Positions 1-11,866 of a DNA stretch of 64,000 bases are shown here, piece after piece. The notes under the pieces were generated by a model. It did not search any database and was not told the DNA's origin. It was given only the letters and a program-made list of their open reading frames with translations. Made by a program: the position numbers and the translations under genes. Origin of the DNA: Lactuca virosa (taxonomy: Eukaryota; Streptophyta; Magnoliopsida; Asterales; Asteraceae). The stretch is taken from NCBI GenBank assembly GCA_928212115.1, contig CAKMRJ010002223.1, positions 309,939,617-310,003,616 on the forward strand, written 5' to 3'. Within the stretch, counting starts at the first letter, position 1. Each line of letters begins with the position of its first letter.

Positions 1-450
1 ACTCTATATCTATAAGGAGAAGTTAAAAGACTAGATCAAGAGTCTTACAAATGGTCCAACAAGGTGCTTTCAGAGGTTGGAGAGTGTTTCTTGCTGGTCT
101 CTTGCACAAAATCTTCATCTACTTGCTTCAAAACCACCATAATCTAGCAAATGAGCTCAAAAGCTTCAAGGAAGATAAGGGTTAGGGTTTCTTGGGGGGG
201 GGGGGGGGGGTGTTTGAGAGTGATGGAGGCTGAGGACGAATAAAACCTACCCTCCTCATTCCTTTAAATAGGGTGAAAGGCCCAAAAATTAGGGTATTAT
301 AAAAATTAGTTGCCGCGCCGTGGCACATATGGCCATGCCGTGGCGGGTCTTTAAATCCCGCAATCTTTGAAAATATCACCACACTGTAGCCACCCAAAAT
401 GAAGACTTAACAATATAATGGATTAGTCCATACCTGAAACTGGTTTTACA
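1..450 (-). repeat. Gyp-A 3' LTR (partial, runs off the window)
   Basis: On the minus strand the LTR begins with TGTAAAACCAG at 450, right after a polypurine tract, and extends leftwards past base 1. It holds a TATA-like CCTATTTAAAGG (261-272), a 17-base G run on the plus strand (194-210) and GCCGTGGC-type words near 311-346. The other LTR of this element is not in the window, so length and terminus cannot be checked. Confidence 0.7.
261..272 (-). promoter_or_regulatory. TATA box of Gyp-A LTR
   Basis: Minus-strand CCTATTTAAAGG lies within the LTR about 180 bases downstream of the U3 start, a plausible core promoter. There is no transcript evidence. Confidence 0.4.
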
Positions 451-464
451 ACTCTCCCCCACTT
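451..464 (-). other. Polypurine tract of Gyp-A
   Basis: Minus-strand AAGTGGGGGAGAGT directly precedes the LTR start TGTAAAACC, the expected site of plus-strand DNA priming in Ty3/gypsy elements. Confidence 0.7.
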
Positions 465-670
465 GAATCAGACTTCGTCTTCAAAGTCCTCTACTGTAAA
501 TAACAGTGAATAAAGCTCTCTTATCTCTTCTTCGGGTTCCCAAGTCCACTCTGAACCTTCCAGTGTTGCCATTACACATTCACCAAACCCACTTCCTTGT
601 TTCGTAGTGTTTTCGTCTTTCGATCAAGGATCACAACTGGTCTCTCTATATAGTTCAGTAGCTCGTCAAC
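465..670 (-). pseudogene. Gyp-A pol C-terminus with chromodomain
   Basis: Read on the minus strand, fragments around 500-570 encode SEWTWEPEEEIREL, the aromatic/WEPE core of chromodomains that end plant chromovirus integrases and target integration to modified chromatin. It follows the integrase C-terminal part encoded just above 671. The frame changes several times between 480 and 670, so this is a decayed coding end. It identifies Gyp-A as a chromovirus; the exact lineage (for example Tekay) is an inference. Confidence 0.65.
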
Positions 671-1970
671 CTAAATGTTATCCAATGGAACTACCGTGGA
701 ATCATCAACCAAGCATTTATGGAGCTGAGATATGTGGAATGTGCTATGAATTTGACCAATCTCGCCGGGTAACTCTAAACGGTATGCAACCATGCCCACC
801 CAGTCAACAATCCTGAACGGACCAATATAATTGGGGCACAACTTTCCCCGCTTCCGAAATCGGATGGCACATTTCCAAGGTAACACCTTCAGAAGTACCA
901 TGTCACCGCCCTGAAACTCGAGATTGGATCGTTGTCGATCCATATAGCTCTTCTACTGACTTTGAGAAGTATGTAATCTCCTGCGCACCTGATGTATCAG
1001 CTCGGTAGTCTGGATCACCACCTCTATGCTACCCATGATTCGCTGACCGACCTTTTCCCAACAAATGGGGGTCTGATACTTCCTCCTATACATCATCTCG
1101 AAAAGAGTCTGATCGATACTAGTGTGGTAGCTGTTATTGTAAGAAAACTAAGCCAATGGGAGGTACGAATCCTAACTACCACTAAAATCCAAACACACAT
1201 GCCCAAATCATATCCTACAGGTTTAGGATAGTCCCTTCACTCTGTCCATTGGTCTGTGGGTGGAAAGTCGTGCTAAAGTGCAATCGAGTACCTAAATCCT
1301 CATAGAATCTCTTCCAGAATCTGGAAGTGAAACGTACATCTCGGTCTAAAACCACTTATACCGGGACCCCGTGTCGTGCAACTACCTCATGGATATAGAT
1401 GTCTGCTAACTTCACTACCGATATGCTCTCCTGGATAGTGATAAAATGCGCACTCTTGGTCAATCGGTCCATGATGACCCAAATCAAATCCACCCCTCGG
1501 ATTTTCCGTTGTAACTTCGTGACGAAGTCCATCATGATCTCTTTCTATTTCCAAGCGGGGATAGCCAACGACTCCATCTTTCCATAAGGTCGTTGATTCT
1601 CGACCTTAACTTTCCTGCAAGTCAGGCACCTCTCCAAATACAAAGCCATATCCCGCTTCATTCGTGACCACCAATATTCAAGTCGAAGATCTCTGTACAT
1701 CTTTGTCGCTCCCGAATGGATGGAAAACCTAGACTTGTGCCCTTCTCCACTAGAATCTTCTGAGTACTACCAAAATTTGGAACCTAAACCCTATGATGCA
1801 AAGTCACCAATCCCACACTATCATAATCAAAAGAGGACACCTGACCCACTCTGTGCTCGCTCTTCCGGTGCTCCTCCTTTATGGCCTCGACCTGAGCCTC
1901 ACGAATTTGCTCCAATAATGGAGTAATAACCATCATCCTCAGACAAAAATCTCAGATAGGATTACTAGTT
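671..1970 (-). pseudogene. Gyp-A integrase (Ty3/gypsy), decayed
   Basis: The minus strand carries the integrase in pieces. The C-terminal part at 671-943 is an open stretch of about 90 residues with GPFRIVDWVG and HISQLHKCLVDDS. The catalytic core at about 1000-1560 includes DLIWVIMDRLTKSAHF (first Asp), VVLDRDVRFTSRFW (second Asp) and FHPQTNGQSE (Glu). The zinc-binding region at about 1590-1720 includes CLTCRKVKVENQRPYGK. All three acidic positions of the D,D-35-E set are visible, but stops and frame changes break the reading. It would have catalysed insertion of the cDNA. It lies between the RNase H remnant and the chromodomain, the normal Ty3/gypsy order. Confidence 0.8.
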
Positions 1971-1971
1971 G

Positions 1972-2607
1972 TATTGCAGGTAAGAGCATCGGCCACTACA
2001 TTGGCCTTTACGGGGTGATAAAGGATCTCACAATCATAATCCTTCACCATGTCGAGCCACCGACGTTGCCTTATGTTTAGATTGGGCTGACCCATTAGAT
2101 ATCTCAAACTCTTGTGGTCCGTGTAAATGATACAACGAACCCTTTACAAATAGTGATGCCAAATCTTGAGGGCAAAAACCATAGCCTCCAACTTCAAATC
2201 ATGAGTAGAATAATTCGCCACATGAGGCTTTAGCTGTCTCGAAGCATAAGCAATTGCATGGCCCCTTTTCATATGCACTGCACCCAATCCTGTGATTGAA
2301 GCATCACAATAAACCACGAAATCCTCCATGCCCTCAAGTAGGGCCAAAATTGGAGCCTCGCACAACTTCTGACTCAAAGTCTCAAATGTCGCCTGCTGCC
2401 CAGACCCCCAACGGAAAGTGACCGTCTTCTTCGTCAGTTTGGTCAACGGAACTGCGATCTTGGAGAAGTTCTCGATGAACCTTCGATAATACCTAGCTAA
2501 CCCAAGGGAATTCCAAATCTCAGACGGAGACCTCGAAACCTTCCGCTGCATCACGACTTCGATCTTGTCCGGGTCAACCAATATTCTCTTATGATTGACA
2601 AGGTGCC
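1972..2607 (-). pseudogene. Gyp-A RT end plus RNase H, decayed and interrupted
   Basis: One minus-strand frame runs from the connection of reverse transcriptase (HLVNHKRILVDPDK at the 2607 end, then LARYYRRFIENFSKIA) into RNase H (VVYCDASITGLGAV, the Asp of the active site, and HDLKLEAMVFALK with its Glu). A TAG/TAA-type stop after IWHHYL near 2143 is followed in the same frame by IIYTDHKSLRYLMGQPN and the Asp-containing end VVADALTC. The gene is cut at 2607 by LTR-B; the next codons, FLGH, reappear on the far side at 42441-42453. The RT palm and protease are not present anywhere in the window. Confidence 0.85.
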
Positions 2608-2757
2608 TGTAACATCCCGTTATTTTCTACTTTGTAAAAGTTAAAAAAAGTCAACTCAAGTCAAACCCATCAAATAAAAGTCAAACTTAGTGATTTGTTA
2701 TTTTAAAAAAGTTAAAATTAATATATTTGATACATTTAAACACTTGGTAAAGTGTTG

Positions 2758-2765
2758 TATAAATA
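2758..2765 (+). promoter_or_regulatory. TATA box of LTR-B
   Basis: TATAAATA about 150 bases into the LTR, upstream of the CCG-AAAC motif array. Confidence 0.5.
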
Positions 2766-3711
2766 AGAAGTGAAAAACCAAAAAGAACCGAGGAATCTCG
2801 CACCAGCCGAAAACTCTCGCTTTCTCCTTCTTTCTTCGGACCGCAAACCGAAGGGCCGCAAACGGCCTTCGCAGCCGTAAACCATCCGGACCGTAAACAT
2901 GCGAGACTTATTCTAGAAGTCTTATCTTCTAGGGGAAAGCCCTTATCTTCTCGGGAGGTGTTCATAGTCGCCAACCCTCGCCTCGGTTTGAGTTCACAAC
3001 CGCAAACAAAGCCTCGGTTAGTGTTTACAGCCAAGAACTCGGATGTATATATGTGAGATGTCTGAAATCTTTCCTCATTCTTACACTTTTGGCCAAAAAC
3101 TACCCTTTTTCTCTCAACTTCAACCGAAAACTCTCTCCTCTCTCCTCAAGAACATGCAAAACTTCTTCTTTTCTTGAATTACATGTGAAATTCACTTGAT
3201 TCATCTTAAAATCTTCAAAAGTATCATTCCTTGATCTTGTTATCAGTTCAAAAACACCTTCCAATCATCATATAGTGTGCCAAAACCACCATTTCATACA
3301 AGTTTTCATTAAAAAACACACGAAGAACGCGAAGAACACGAAGAACACAAAAAACACCCACACACTATTCTAAGGATTATTGTAACTCTTTTTACAATAA
3401 TTAAGTGTTGTTTAACACTTTAAACTTCATTAGATTATCTAATTTTTATTTAAAATAATGTTAATATAAATTAGGATTCGGTATTGTCACGAGTTCTAAC
3501 CCGGAGATCTATACAAACAGTCAAGAACTCACACAAAAGGTGAGTTCATACCCTACATTTTTTATGTTTTTTAACTGTTTTAAGGGGGGGGATACATGTG
3601 AAACACAATAAAAATTGTGTTAATATCTAAAATGTTTTTTGAATTGTTATCATTATCAAAATTATATATTTATATATGTGTAAATTATATAATTTGGATT
3701 CAGAAGATTTA

Positions 3712-3780
3712 GAATATGTAATTTGACCCCATTTCTTGTTCCTTATTTGGTTGTGGGCTTGGGGTAAAGTTATTTATTCG
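3712..3780 (+). other. Hairpin module H1 (in LTR-B)
   Basis: Divergent copy of the module: the conserved TTCCTTATTTGGTTGTGGG loop is enclosed by ACCCC/GGGGT instead of the usual TCCGCC/GGGCAGA inner stem, so pairing is kept with different bases. Confidence 0.5.
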
Positions 3781-4077
3781 AATGTCTAATTAATCACAAT
3801 TATATAAATATTATATTTATATAAATATAAAATGGTTTTCAAACTATTTAGTTGTCACAACCCAAAATTTCTGTCTTGTAAAGTCAAACACAACAACCAA
3901 AGGTCAAATTTATAGGTTTCTAAGCTTAGTATAAGTCAGGGTTGTGTATTAGGAAGTGAACCACTAAAGAAACGAGTTAGGAATATTGCATTCGGGCCAT
4001 AAACCTCATCAAGTGAAGTTCACGGCCGCAAACCATGTTCACGGCCGTGAACCCTCCCTTGGCCATGAACTAGACCT

Positions 4078-4088
4078 TATATATATAT
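4078..4088 (+). promoter_or_regulatory. TATA tract of LTR1
   Basis: A run of about 11 alternating T/A bases between GAACTAGACC and GAAGTGTTCG. The same site is expanded to about 140 bp in LTR2 and 50 bp in LTR3, so it is the unexpanded reference state of the probable core promoter. Confidence 0.45.
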
Positions 4089-4562
4089 GAAGTGTTCGAT
4101 TCTTATACTCGTTTCTTCACTCTTGGCCGCAAATCCACTCCATTCTCTCTCAAGTATCATACTCAAGAACACTCTTTTCTTTCCTTAAACCTCTCTTTTA
4201 TTTTGTATCTTATTGGAATACAACAAAGGGTCTTCAAACACTTGCCAAACAACAAGATCTTCAAGTGTTCTTCACATCTTTGGGCCGTGAACCCTTCATA
4301 GGGCCGTAAACCTTCATCAGGGCCGTGAACCCTTGATGTTTGGGCCGTGAACTCCATTTCAGCCTCCTAACTTGCTTCTAATACTCTTTTGGTGAGTTAT
4401 TCTTTCATCCTAGGTTGTTTGCTAAACACCTTTGTGGTTAGATTCACTAATTTCATGCCTATATGTATCATTATATGTTATTTACGTCTCGTTTGTACTT
4501 CGGGACTTCACTCGTGAAACTTATCATCCTATATCATATCTTCAATCTATCTCCAACATAAG

Positions 4563-5644
4563 GTGCGTTCATACCCCCATGTTTTTCCAAACTTTTAATG
4601 TTTTAGGGGGGGAGGGGGGGAATACAAGTAAAACCCAAGAAATATTGTGTCTTAAAATATAAATTGCTTATTATGTCTTTCTTACCGTTGAACTGTATTT
4701 AAAACATGAAACTTATTAAAACATGGAAAATAAGCTTATAAACTATAGTAAGTATAGTTTATGGAACAAAGGGATTTTTTTATATACTTATTTATCATTT
4801 ATTAAAGGGTTTTCTCACTATTACTTGTAAAGTTGTTAATCTAGTTTGTGAGACACGTCTTCGAGTACCTACATACGTAACAGTGGAAGTCTACCCTTAT
4901 GAACCAGAGTCTCCTTGAGGGAGAGCGTGAGTTTGTGTATAGATCTATACGGGAATGACAATCCCGCACCTTGATGTTAGCTACAGTAGGAACGGCAGGT
5001 CTACGGATGACAAAGTCATAAAGGATATTGGCGTCCGATTCACGTCGTATCAGTTAGTATGGTCATAAAACTCACAAGTAGATAACAACGATATATTTAC
5101 GTAGTAATATACTTTTCATGAACAATGATTTTACAACATCAGTATGGAAAATACTTGTACTTTTCATTTTTGGAACAATTAAGGCAACAACTCACACTCA
5201 AGGGAAAATATAGGATTTTCCAGGACAAACATAAGTACTTTGTAAATAATCGGATTATCATTCAACCATCGAATTTTCATTGTTAATTCTATAATACCTT
5301 AGTTTATACATCCATGTTATGTATGAAGAATATCCGATAGACTGTGGAATGTGTGGTTTCCGCCCAATTTCCTGTTCCTTGTTTGGTTGTGGGCTTAGGG
5401 CAGATCCATACAATTAACTGTATGTTCGATATTGGTTTACACATAGCTAGTATAAGATAAGCGATTATAGAAGGAACTGGTATTATCATACTTATCTTTA
5501 AATTCATTATATCAGAAAATATAAGGTTTTTCTGGAGAAACATAACATGTCAAAGAACACAGAACCTGTTTTCTAAATCAAAACGCTTATGAACTCACCA
5601 GCTTAAATGCTGATCTACTCTTTCAAAATAACTTGTATTCTCAG
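4563..5644 (+). other. Putative LTR1 intron
   Basis: Donor ATAAG|GTGCGT at 4563 (LTR3 has GTGAGT), branch-like CTGAT at 5610-5614, acceptor TTGTATTCTCAG|G ending at 5644. It is 1082 nt long and ends upstream of the primer-binding site, so splicing would shorten the leader without removing priming. Confidence 0.45.
5351..5411 (+). other. Hairpin module H2 (in LTR1)
   Basis: Outer stem GTGTGG/CCATAC (one G-U pair) and inner stem TTCCGCCC/GGGCAGA with one C-A mismatch enclose CCTGTTCCTTGTTTGG. LTR-D has CCACAC at the same place, restoring the wobble to a Watson-Crick pair. Confidence 0.65.
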
Positions 5645-5881
5645 GAACTAGTAGACAGGTACATGCACCAGGATTCAGAAGATGGAGCATAGTTTTATGT
5701 CTTTGTTTGGTTATTTACTTTTGGAGTCAATCTTATGTGAATTGAACACAATGTAAAGACTTTAATATTAATGCAACGGTTGTTGTTACTTTGATTACTA
5801 TGATGCACGTGGTGTGATACTGAGCATGACGTCCTCCATCCCCGAATGTTTCCGCCGTTCCGGTTTGGGGGTGTGACAGAT

Positions 5882-5893
5882 TGGTATCAGAGC
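5882..5893 (+). other. Gyp-1 primer-binding site
   Basis: TGGTATCAGAGC lies three bases after the LTR end. It is complementary to the 3' end of initiator methionine tRNA, the usual primer of plant LTR elements. Confidence 0.9.
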
Positions 5894-6596
5894 ATTGTTT
5901 ATAGTGAACTGAGTATATCAACCTATAAAAGATATACAACTATAAATACAATGGGGCCGAAGTGCTCTGACTAAAAGTATATATTTAAAATATAACAATA
6001 TTTTTATAAAAGTATACATACCTGCATATATATATACTTACTAAAAAAGTATCACAAGAAGACCAAGAACAAAAGTATTTAAATGTTGGGCACTACGGTC
6101 AAACCTGGACAATTATGTAAGCATATATGGGATAAATATAGCCTGATCAACTATATTTATTTGAGATACGACCAACATGTGTTTAGGAGTGATGTGGTGT
6201 TGGAACAGGCTTAAAACTTACCTAACTCTGTATTCAAAGGATCTCAAGAACAAAACATAAAGTTAAAATACTATAGGAGTATTTTAGTTACTATCAGATA
6301 ACAACAAGTATCGAGCATACAACTAAAAATACTATAGAAGTATTTTAGACTCTATAAATAACTTATGTGCAAATTAAAAGACCCTTACTGGTAGGTCTAT
6401 AATTGTGGAGTGTATACTCCCAGGGTTTTATATAATGGATATTTTATAGACTTAGAATTGGTGATCTATGCTCTACTTCCTGCTCTTTGTTTGGTTATGG
6501 TTTTAGAGTAGGGTCACTTATTCGAAGGTCTATTTAATCTTAAATTATATACAACTTGTATACATTGTGGGATCATAGAAGGACCAAGCAAGGATC
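5894..6596 (+). other. Gyp-1 leader, first part
   Basis: Non-coding region between primer site and gag, cut by Cop-1 at 6596 and resumed at 14198. It shares long stretches with the Gyp-3 leader (27754 onwards), for example the words around GGCCGAAGTGCTCTG and the hairpin at 6461. No reading frame of note. Confidence 0.7.
6461..6517 (+). other. Hairpin module H3 (Gyp-1 leader)
   Basis: GTGA/TCAC outside and CTCTAC/GTAGGG inside flank the CTTTGTTTGGTTATGG loop region. Stem sequences differ from other copies but still pair. Confidence 0.55.
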
Positions 6597-7358
6597 TGTT
6601 GGGTTTTGAGCATTCTAACAGTCCTATGGTGTACATGCAACCCTATAAACCTTGGATCTATGTTTTCTCTAAAATACATGCAAATAAGAATTTCCAAGGT
6701 TTACATCCTAACTAGCATGGCATGGGGAACTCGAATCATAAAATTACTAGTAGAATGACATACCTTTTAGTAGTGGTTGATTGCTTGGAGTTTGAGAGCC
6801 TAGCACCAATAGTGTGGATGCCTCAAATGGAAATCACAAATCACCACAAACTTTAGAAAACTCTTGGGAGAATAATGCACACTCTTGAATTGGCCACCAC
6901 TCTTGTACACACACAACTAGTCCAAATCAAGTGCTAAGGACTCCTTTATATAGTGTGGAGGATTAGGGTTACATCCATGTAAACCATAATACCCATGACT
7001 CTTCCTTTCCAAGGATCCATGGGTTAAAAGCTCCATGGACCATCCATGGACTCCCATGCAAGCCTAGCCCATTCCAAATGAGTATTAGTCCACACTATAT
7101 AAAATACAAGAGCCCATATTTAATTAGTCACCTTTTTGATCACCAAATTAATTCTAAATTAATTTATGATCAATACTAATTAAATAATATTATTTCATAT
7201 TAATATATTTTAACTTATAATATATTAACAAATCATAAACACATTATTCTCAAAAGGTTATCCAAATCGTTCGGGTGAAGTGCAACCCAAATGGACCATG
7301 TCGGGTCGGGTCAAGTGCATCTCAAATATTGTTATGGACTTAGACACCTTATCCAACA
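6597..7358 (-). repeat. Cop-1 3' LTR
   Basis: 762 bp. On the minus strand it starts TGTTGGATAAGG and ends CTCAAAACCCAACA. It keeps the canonical ACA end, unlike the 5' copy. Confidence 0.92.
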
Positions 7359-7374
7359 GTCTCCCACTTGGATA
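7359..7374 (-). other. Cop-1 polypurine tract
   Basis: Minus-strand TTATCCAAGTGGGAGAC abuts the LTR start. The same purine stretch precedes the Cop-4 3' LTR. Confidence 0.75.
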
Positions 7375-10300
7375 AGTCTAATAACTATATTTGCAGATAT
7401 GACGTCAGGAACCAACCGACAATCGTAGCTCTCAAAACTCTGTTGAACTATGAAGCGCTATTTTAGATAAGTGATCATATAATCCTATGTTCTAGATATC
7501 AGCCGAAACAATACATGGAACAATGTCTTACTTATTGTCCAGCAGTTTGTTTCTTGATTCCCCGATTTGTTTGACATAGAACTTAATTGAACACATCAAC
7601 TTAGTTCTGACCGGGCCCGGTACATGGGTCAACACAAAATCATCGAGGGGCCCAGATATCGCTTCTAATCCAAGAAGGAACAGATAAACTTCGACTCATA
7701 TGCTTGTTCTACTACTTGTTGAATTATACACAAATGCACGTTTTATAACATCGAGTTACCAATGCGTTTACGTACAATCAATGTATAACAACTCATAGGC
7801 AACAAGTCATATCTCTAGGTTTGAAGACTTATATGATATTACCGTCTCACGATCACTCGAGATAAATACCATGAAGTGATGCAAGTGAGCGTGGGTTTAT
7901 TCCAATACTCAGAACTTATGAGCACTCATGAATGTTGTAGCAACCATTGCTATGGCTAAACACCTTTAGTCATCTACAAGCCCATTTCATGACAGTCTTA
8001 ATTCATACCTACTTCCGACGTATGACCGACTGTGGAAGTTTGAATAACTTAGTCATTCGGAAAGAATAACCTAGTTATTATGGAAGTCAAAACATGCAAA
8101 GTGAAACACAAGAATAATTGAATCCAATATGGTCTCAACACTTATGAATATAAATAAAACACCTTTTATTCATCACCATATTGATTACACATTATTCTGT
8201 TTCGATTTATCAACATAACACTTGAATTAAAACAATAGTCATGCCATACTCCAAGTATGCAAACTATGTTTGTCTATGATCTTTACTTTGTGAAGTAGAT
8301 CAACTGAACATGATTCCAATGATGCTCATTTCACAATCCCAAATCCTTACTATAAATGTAAGAATATCAAATTCTTGTCATTTACTATAATCTGTTAGAT
8401 TTTAAACTCATATGCATTGATCCTCTTGCAATGACTATACACAAAAGTCATAAAGACCTGGCAACAAACATTACAAAGTATTCCAGTGGAGTGAACTCCA
8501 TGGAAACGAAGTCTCACATTCAAGGTACATTCCTTTGAATATCCTTCTTGCATAAAAGTTTCTAACTTTCTCATAGATTCTTAAAATCCAACTCCTAATA
8601 TGGAAAAAAATTCCATATTCCCATTTTTACTATCACTTCTGCACAAGAGCTACCTCTTTTCAGAATATGTCAATATGGGCTTTTCCAAAATTTAACATCA
8701 TACTTCCAACTGTCCATGAGAAAGCAATCTTAGGTAAACCTCAGATTGGTCTCGACAATTCCTTAATCATTTCAGTCATATCCGATTCTATTCCTTTTCC
8801 CTCTTAATGCTCTAGGCATTTTGAAAATTTAGAACGGATAGATATTGTAGCACATGTGATCGATCCTATACCCAAAGCATATGGGACACGATTCACGATG
8901 TCTCACATAATGACCTGATACTAGATCAGTCTTTTGCTACAATATTTTTTATTCACCATGTTTTCAAAAATCAACTATGAAGAGGGATGCCGTAATCATA
9001 ATCGAATTTTGAGAACGCAATATATATAGAATTCCCTTATGTTGAACCATTCCAACATAAAATTCATATATATATCCTTGACTAAAGATAATTGAAATCT
9101 CAATCTAAACTTTTAGGTTTGAAATGAAGTATAATCTCCTCTCCCTTAATTATAGCAAAACAACCTTTTCCAAGCGAAACTTTTGTTTTCTATAATTAAC
9201 AATACATATCATAATTGATTATGCTCCCACTAGCATAATAATTATTTAGCATAACAATTATGCTCCCACTAGCCTTGACATATACTCAGAAATCGATTTC
9301 TAGAAATCAATACTTTATTGACTTTCATCACTAAGGTTTAGACTTCTAATACGAGATGCTTCGACAAAACTTTATCTAAGCTTCTCAGACTCATACATCT
9401 TTCCTTAGATAGCTCACATGTGTGTCTAAACAATTATGAAGAGGGATGCCGTAATCATAATGTTTATACCTTTTTTCCATTTCTCACAAGTCCATGTTAA
9501 TGTGCCGGTTAACCACACACGCTCCACTAACGACTTTGAGAATGCAAATATCACAATTGCTATCTACTTAAAATCTACTTAGTGAAAGCGTTTCCTCACC
9601 ATCATTTTCATGAATCAGAAAGAAACCTTATGCCACTTAGATTTTATGGTGTATGTGTTCCTATCCATGTGAATTTGTCAAAACCATAATCACAAGACAA
9701 GGTTAGTGACAAACTCAAACTCATATGAATTGAACTTGTTCAATCTTGATTTCTTGCCTCTTAGTAGCACAAGGGCCCACCATTGCTTCCAAGTTGTTAT
9801 GCACACAATTGAGAACTCACAGAACTCACATATATAGTCAAATTTACTGGAACAAATACAGAAACAAGAATTATGTCAACACGATAGGTTACAAACCTCA
9901 AGTCGTGTGCTAGCGATAAACTTTTGGTTTTATCCTTGATTAGCTCTTGAAACTTTCAAGACCTTTAAGACTCCCACTGTCCTCTTGACATATAACTTTC
10001 TCTTTGTCAAGAACCATTCCTTGACAACCAAACAAATATTTAAGAGTCATTGCGGATTCTTATCAAGGTAAACACTTCACATAATTGGCCTTAGTTGGTC
10101 TTTGTTTTATCCAAAACATCACAACTTACCAATTTCAAATGTACAAGAGTAGAAAACATTTTACTCTTACATTTTACAAGTGTTATAAACCTTCTTTAAG
10201 ATGTGTCACTCAAGTTACAATCTTGCAGTATGACTCTAAGACTTGTTTTGGAACGAAGTATGTATCACCTTCTTGATTTAACCATTTCAATAATTCATGA

Positions 10301-11100
10301 CTCCTCTTCTTAGCCATAAGAATGCACTAAGATGTCCCCAGAGGATGAATTGTGATATGGTCTCACAATCATTAAGATGATCATAAAACATGATACTAAA
10401 GTACTCTCCCCGTCTTTTTCAGATTTGAGAAACTTTTATCCTTCTGCCTAATTTGATTCTTCTCATTCGTCCTCCAAAACATTGAAATCTTTCCAATGTT
10501 TCAGAATTATACTTAAACTAGTAAGTATAACCATATTTACTAAACTTTAGTAAATCATGACGAATAATCTTATCGATCTTTTGTGGTGGACTTGACCAGT
10601 GCACAAGAATGTGTACTCGATCCCTTAGTCCTTCACTTGACTCACATATAAATGTGAACAATGAATTATTCTTAATTTTCTAAAGCTGAAAGTTCTCATT
10701 CATCATACTATACAACTTGCATGATTCCAAGTTTCGGTCCAATTGAAAATCTTGGGTGATGAAAATCTTTCCTTATTTGAAAATTTTAGACACTACCACA
10801 AATGAAAGAATCAAATTCACATTTCCATTATTGCTAGAAGAATATAAACATCAATTTTTCCATAAAAGTCATTGCAAGGAGATATAAAATAAAGTAAAAC
10901 AAAAAATTTTGTTTATTTATAAAATGCGGAAAAAACTTTTTCCTTACAATGCAACTTTAAATGGAAACTATGCTATTACATATTTCCTAGCAATCTATCA
11001 TAACTCCTAACTAGTAGCTCAAGAATCTGATCTTCGAACCATGCGATTGAAATCCATCTTCGCGATCAGATTCAACATACTCTTCTTTTAAGCTTCCTTC
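7375..11100 (-). pseudogene. Cop-1 decayed pol region
   Basis: There is no open frame of pol size, but traces of copia pol persist in the right order on the minus strand. Near 10400-10450 a stretch resembles the integrase segment after the second Asp (NQIRQ..DKSFS..GEY). Near 8830-8900 a stretch reads RVPYALGIGSI, matching the VPYASAIGS segment between RT and RNase H. Cop-2 and Cop-4 share this decayed state. The region also carries dispersed motifs GGTTAACCACAC..GCTCCAC (9508) and GAGGGATGCCGTAATC (8981, 9438). No active enzyme can be encoded. Confidence 0.6.
8229..8274 (+). repeat. 46-bp minisatellite unit, one copy (Cop-1)
   Basis: Single unit containing the small inverted repeat CATACT-CCA-AGTATG. 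Cop-2 has two units (20078-20168) and Cop-4 has three (55857-55994) at the corresponding place. Confidence 0.6.
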
Positions 11101-11113
11101 CCTTTGCTTGATC

Positions 11114-11199
11114 CTACAAAACATTAAAGTGCAACCCAGTCACATCATGTATTAAGAATCAACAATTAGGAACTTAACAAAGTTAGATAGTGGACTTAC
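11114..11199 (-). other. Putative 86-nt intron at the Cop-1 gag 3' end
   Basis: On the minus strand the donor TTCAG|GTAAGT is followed by AT-rich sequence with a CTTAAT branch-like site and acceptor TGTTTTGTAG|G, 86 nt in total, the size of a typical short plant intron. If spliced, gag would end SGSSKGKEA instead of SGKSTI. An identical arrangement lies at 23047-23132. Confidence 0.45.
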
Positions 11200-11866
11200 C
11201 TGAAGCAGAACCATACATTCTGACTAAAGATCTCAGGTAGTCCGGGTAGCTTCGATTCCAATGTCCCTTTTCTTGGCAATAGAAACACATAGGCCCATCT
11301 GAGCCAGCACATAAAGCAGTCTTAGAAATGGCCTTTCTATTATGATCATCACTTTTGACCATGGCCAATTCCTTACTTTTAGGAGAAGGAATCATTTCTG
11401 GAATGTCCATGTCAGCTTGGGAGGCAGACCTTCCAATCAAAGTTGCTTGACCATTGCGCCAAATCATTGTTGATTCAGCAGCAATTAGCAAATAGGTAAG
11501 ATTTATTAGGGTCATGTCGAGATCTGTCATATAGTAGTCTTTAACAAACTCACTATATGACTCAGGAAGTGACCGAAGAACCCAGTCAATAGCCAACTTC
11601 CTTGGGAACCCGACACTCATCATCCTTAGCCTTTCAATGTGTGCCGTCATATCCAAGACATGTGCACACACTGACTTTCCATCCTTGTGTTTACTATCCA
11701 ATAGGACTTGTGTGAGTTTGAACTTTTCAAGTCTTCGAGCTTGTGGGTCGGGGAGAATAATAGGAGGAGGTGGAGGAAGTGAAGCATGATGTTGTGGGAC
11801 ATCATCTTCAAGAGGAACGCTTGTCCCAAGAGATTTGGGAAGATCATACTTGTCTGAACCAGACAT
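11183..11866 (-). CDS. gag: Cop-1 gag (copia type), intact frame
   Basis: A 227-codon frame starting MSGSDKYDLPKSLG. It has a proline-rich stretch (about residues 31-42, PPPPPIILPDP), a helical UBN2-like gag core (about residues 45-130, with VLRSLPESYSEFVKDYY) and one zinc knuckle near residue 195. The knuckle reads CFYCQEKGHWNRSY, so its final Cys is Tyr and RNA binding may be impaired. Gag forms the virus-like particle and packages element RNA in the cytoplasm. It is transcribed from the LTR at 13436-14197. The start codon follows a region matching Cop-4, and no upstream in-frame ATG continues the protein. The reading frame is intact although pol is dead. Confidence 0.85.
   Translation of the reverse strand: MSGSDKYDLPKSLGTSVPLEDDVPQHHASLPPPPPIILPDPQARRLEKFKLTQVLLDSKHKDGKSVCAHVLDMTAHIERLRMMSVGFPRKLAIDWVLRSLPESYSEFVKDYYMTDLDMTLINLTYLLIAAESTMIWRNGQATLIGRSASQADMDIPEMIPSPKSKELAMVKSDDHNRKAISKTALCAGSDGPMCFYCQEKGHWNRSYPDYLRSLVRMYGSASGKSTI

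Larger units (their letters stand above)
2608..3852 (+). repeat. LTR-B (solo LTR), 5' segment
   Basis: Starts TGTAACATCCCG right after Gyp-A coding sequence. Its other segment is 41298-42440, ending GGGTGTGTGACA. The flanking GTGCC (2603-2607 and 42441-42445) is a perfect 5-bp target duplication, so this is a solo LTR of about 2.4 kb interrupted by Gyp-1. It holds a TATA box at 2758, repeated CCGCAAAC/CCGTAAAC words at 2803-3010 and 3121, a splice-donor-like AAAG|GTGAGT at 3540, a short G run and one hairpin module at 3712. Confidence 0.9.
3853..5878 (+). repeat. Gyp-1 5' LTR (LTR1)
   Basis: Begins TGTCACAACCC and ends GGTGTGACA, 2026 bp, followed at 5882 by a primer-binding site. The left flank TTAGT (3848-3852) matches TTAGT at 41293-41297, after LTR3, so the whole 3853-41292 interval descends from one insertion. 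In order it contains eight CCGTGAAC/CCGCAAAC-type words (about 4020-4350) around a short TATA tract (4078-4088), a donor-like site at 4563, a G-rich tract, a hairpin at 5351, a CTGAT branch site at 5610 and an acceptor at 5644. Confidence 0.92.

Noticed and set aside
2687..3034. Minus-strand frame of 115 codons in LTR-B
   Set aside because: It lies opposite the LTR promoter and CCG-AAAC words and has no similarity to retroelement or host proteins that I recognise.
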